DNA of 33,422 bases from Myxococcales bacterium (GTDB taxonomy: Bacteria > Myxococcota_A > Polyangia > Palsa-1104 > JAEUJZ01): the NCBI GenBank assembly GCA_016794505.1, contig JAEUJZ010000182.1:1-33422 (forward strand). The letters are read 5' to 3'. Every line of letters begins with the position of its first letter. The first letter of the stretch is position 1. A model generated the notes under the pieces. That model searched no databases. It was not told where the DNA came from and saw only the letters and a program-made list of their open reading frames with translations. This document shows positions 31,690 through 33,422 of the stretch, one piece after another. Made by a program: the position numbers and the translations under genes.

Positions 31690-32886
31690 ATGGACACGCG
31701 CTATCAGTGGATTGATATCTTTTGTTCTCTGGCGCATAAGATGCTTGAATTTGAAGACAAGCCAGCGGAACTACTCCGAATATTCCGATATGCCACAAAG
31801 ACAGCAGAGTCCGGCCAAGCGCGAAAAAGGGAAGGAATCGATCCATTCTCTGTACTCGCTGCCGTCGCTGCGGACCGAGCGCCGTCGGCTTCGGGGCGAG
31901 CCGCGCTCTTCCGACTGCAGGAGTCGCTGGGACTGCCTGCGATGGCGCCGGATCACTACCGCGGCTGCGTGGCTCTCGACGGCAGCGCTCGCTGGTTCCT
32001 GCCTGCGGTGGCCCAGCAAGCGCCGCATGACCTGGCGTATCTGTGGCGCTTGGCGCGGGCCGCGACGCTTGGGGGCCGACCGGCCGTCGAGCCACAGTGG
32101 ATCGATGCCTGTCTGGCGATCCATGGCATGAACCTGACCAAGCTTTCCGTCGGGCTGTCGTGGCTGAACCCGCGCGCCTTTCTACCGCGCACCGACGGCA
32201 CGCGACGCTACGTACTGAGCCGAGGCTTCCCGACGCTAGCCGAGGTCGGAGGCGGCGCCACCTACCTGCGAGCGATGGATTCCATCCAGCGGGAGCTGGG
32301 GGACGATCTGGTCGCGCTGGTCGAGCGCTCGCAGTGCCCCGCCGCACACAACAACGTCCAGCCCCCGCGCGGGACCGGGCGCAGTGAGGGGACTCGCGCG
32401 GCGCCGCAGGACGAAGCCCTGGCCGGCATCGTTCGTCCAGGCGTGCCGCGCTTTTTCGCCGCCGGTTACCACTGCGAGGATCGTCCGCTGCTGCGCGAGT
32501 TCGCGGAGGGCCGCTATTGGCAGGTGCCATTCTCCGTCGGGACGACCGACCCAGCCGGCCTGCGATGCTGGCGCCGCTTCCGCGAGATCCGTGGCGGCGA
32601 TGGCTTTCTCCTGAAAGCCCTGCCACTCGACGACTGGCTGATCACGGTGGTCATCGGCATCGTCACCGACATCGATCCCATCCAGGGCCGCCTGCAGTTT
32701 GGCGTGCATGACGCGCTGCGCTACGACGGCCCCCTCCCCCCCACCGGTCGCGACGACGCCTCCTGGTTCCACTCGCTGCTCGAAGTCACCGACCCCAAAA
32801 CCATCCTGCAGCTATTCGGCAGGGCGGCCTACCACGGCCTCGATGACGCAGAGCGAGCGGCGGTGAGTCAGGGGGCTGCGAGCTGA
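31690..32886 (+). CDS. McrB N-terminal-like and PUA/EVE-like protein without ATPase
   Basis: 398 aa from the ATG at 31690, with GGAGG (31681-31685) 4 nt upstream; the frame is open to 31648. Residues 1-170 follow the N-terminal part of McrB-type proteins: YQWIDIFCSLAHKMLEFEDK, IDPFSVLAAVA (50-60), and KLSVGLSWLNPRAFLPRTDG (151-170), the 'L-WINP-FLP-D' pattern. Residues about 255-390 (RYWQVPFSV, GGDGFLLKA, WLITVVIGIV, HSLLEVTDPKTILQLFG) resemble a PUA/EVE-like module. The AAA+ GTPase of true McrB is missing, and no McrC is nearby. A modified-base or nucleic-acid reader is an inference. It stands in the defence island, divergent from the zinc-finger/coiled-coil pair. Confidence 0.65.
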   Translation: MDTRYQWIDIFCSLAHKMLEFEDKPAELLRIFRYATKTAESGQARKREGIDPFSVLAAVAADRAPSASGRAALFRLQESLGLPAMAPDHYRGCVALDGSARWFLPAVAQQAPHDLAYLWRLARAATLGGRPAVEPQWIDACLAIHGMNLTKLSVGLSWLNPRAFLPRTDGTRRYVLSRGFPTLAEVGGGATYLRAMDSIQRELGDDLVALVERSQCPAAHNNVQPPRGTGRSEGTRAAPQDEALAGIVRPGVPRFFAAGYHCEDRPLLREFAEGRYWQVPFSVGTTDPAGLRCWRRFREIRGGDGFLLKALPLDDWLITVVIGIVTDIDPIQGRLQFGVHDALRYDGPLPPTGRDDASWFHSLLEVTDPKTILQLFGRAAYHGLDDAERAAVSQGAAS

Positions 32887-32960
32887 GCACCAGCCAGCCC
32901 AGGTAGTCTCCGCGACTCAAGCGCGCTTCATAGAGCACCGTCGCTCAGCGACGGAAGACT

Positions 32961-33227
32961 TTACGGAATAACCGGCGACTCTGGCCGCATCCTGACCCCG
33001 GGTGAGCCGCCATTCGTGAACTCGATCCCGCGGCGCTCGAACGCCTCTTTGATCTTGTCCAGGGTCGTGGGGTGCGGGCTCTGTGCGCCTTTTTCGAAGC
33101 GCCGGATGGTCTGTTCATCGACGCCCGCAGCCTCGGAAAGTTGGCGCTGGGTCATGTTGAGCATGCCACGAGCGGCGCGACAGTGGCACGCAAGCAGCCT
33201 CAACTTTTTGTCCTTGACATCGGACAT
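32961..33227 (-). CDS. XRE-family transcriptional regulator
   Basis: 88 aa. CRAARGMLNMTQRQLSEAAG, VDEQTIRRFEKGAQSPHPTT, LDKIKEAFERRGIEFTNGGS make a complete Cro/CI-type HTH. The last part (IEFTNGGSPGVRMRP) is a common ending in small XRE proteins of proteobacterial plasmids and islands. It is convergent with the McrB-N-like gene and lies near the right edge. Its target is not visible in the window; the spacing leaves room for its own promoter at 33228-33265. Confidence 0.88.
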   Translation of the reverse strand: MSDVKDKKLRLLACHCRAARGMLNMTQRQLSEAAGVDEQTIRRFEKGAQSPHPTTLDKIKEAFERRGIEFTNGGSPGVRMRPESPVIP

Positions 33228-33277
33228 CTGTTACCCAATCCTCCTCATCACAAGTCGTTTCTGGAACCCAAAAGCAA

Positions 33278-33308
33278 GAAAGCCCGCACCGTGGTCGAGA
33301 CGGTGCGG
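33278..33308 (-). terminator. Probable rho-independent terminator (minus direction)
   Basis: A perfect stem GCCCGCACCGT / ACGGTGCGGGC with a short loop at about 33280-33308. On the minus strand it is followed by TTTCTTGCTTTT, so it would end transcription coming from the right, just before the XRE gene. On the plus strand no T-run follows. Confidence 0.65.
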
Positions 33309-33405
33309 GCCGTGTTCTCGGTAGCCGGTAAGCCCCGCGGAACGGCGCGCAGCGTATCGCCGGGGCGATCTGATCTCAAGCACTGCGCGCTCTGGAGGCC
33401 CCGCG

Positions 33406-33422
33406 ATGCCCGAACGCCCCTC
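33406..33422 (+). CDS. Possible start of a gene continuing beyond the window
   Basis: An ATG at 33406 (MPERP...) has GGAGG at 33394-33398 with 7-nt spacing. Only five codons are inside the window, so nothing can be said of the product. Confidence 0.25.

Noticed and set aside
31407..31715. 102-codon plus-strand ORF before the McrB-N-like gene
   Set aside because: No ribosome site, and it overlaps the next gene's start; residues look somewhat coding-like, so it is kept only as a remark in the intergenic entry.
31655..32626. 323-codon minus-strand ORF
   Set aside because: Shadow of the McrB-N-like gene, which has a good ribosome site and family motifs.

Overview
The window is high-GC bacterial chromosome, most likely from the Myxococcota (old delta-proteobacteria). 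The basis is gene content only: a gene set related to the DUF1588/DUF1585 cytochrome-like proteins, two Hanks-type Ser/Thr kinases (one fused to an AAA ATPase and TPRs), lipoproteins with Asp-Leu-Ala/Pro linkers, a GON-domain lipoprotein, and an antistasin-like Cys module. No rRNA, tRNA or CRISPR array was recognised.

Layout. 1-2927 (minus strand): a three-gene secreted-protein operon (DUF1588/1585-type CxxCH protein, lipoprotein, Tat-exported protein running off the left edge). The first gene has lost its 5' end close to position 2940, beside a small island with a serine recombinase (3264-3944), a nested inverted-repeat structure (4359-4443), a small membrane protein and a MITE-like inverted-repeat element (4987-5241). 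5330-6866 is a scrapyard in which a decapitated IS1182-type transposase abuts a decapitated metallophosphoesterase. 7120-18835 is typical myxobacterial chromosome: a beta-propeller lipoprotein, a TPR membrane protein, a Ser/Thr kinase, a small lipoprotein, a LysR regulator, a GON lipoprotein, an antistasin-like protein, and a kinase-ATPase-TPR giant that lacks its kinase N-lobe.

18840 to the right end is an accessory, defence-type island. Its core is a RADAR-like pair: RdrA-type ATPase (24710-28390) overlapping by ATGA with an RdrB-type adenosine deaminase. The rdrB gene is broken. Its 5' part (23255-24713) carries the first metal-binding HxH motif and its 3' part (19080-19840) carries the late deaminase motifs. 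They are separated by a 3,414-bp IS1595-type transposon (19841-23254) with perfect 30-bp terminal inverted repeats. That transposon is unusual: it has an operon of membrane protein - transposase - small Cys-containing protein with 4-bp stop/start overlaps, an XRE repressor with twin 18-bp operators, and two more small genes.

Farther right are a GIY-YIG-type protein divergent from rdrA, an uncharacterised zinc-finger/coiled-coil pair, a stand-alone McrB-N/PUA-like protein divergent from that pair, and an XRE regulator. The main reading is an inactivated RADAR system inside a layered defence island that has itself truncated host genes at its borders.
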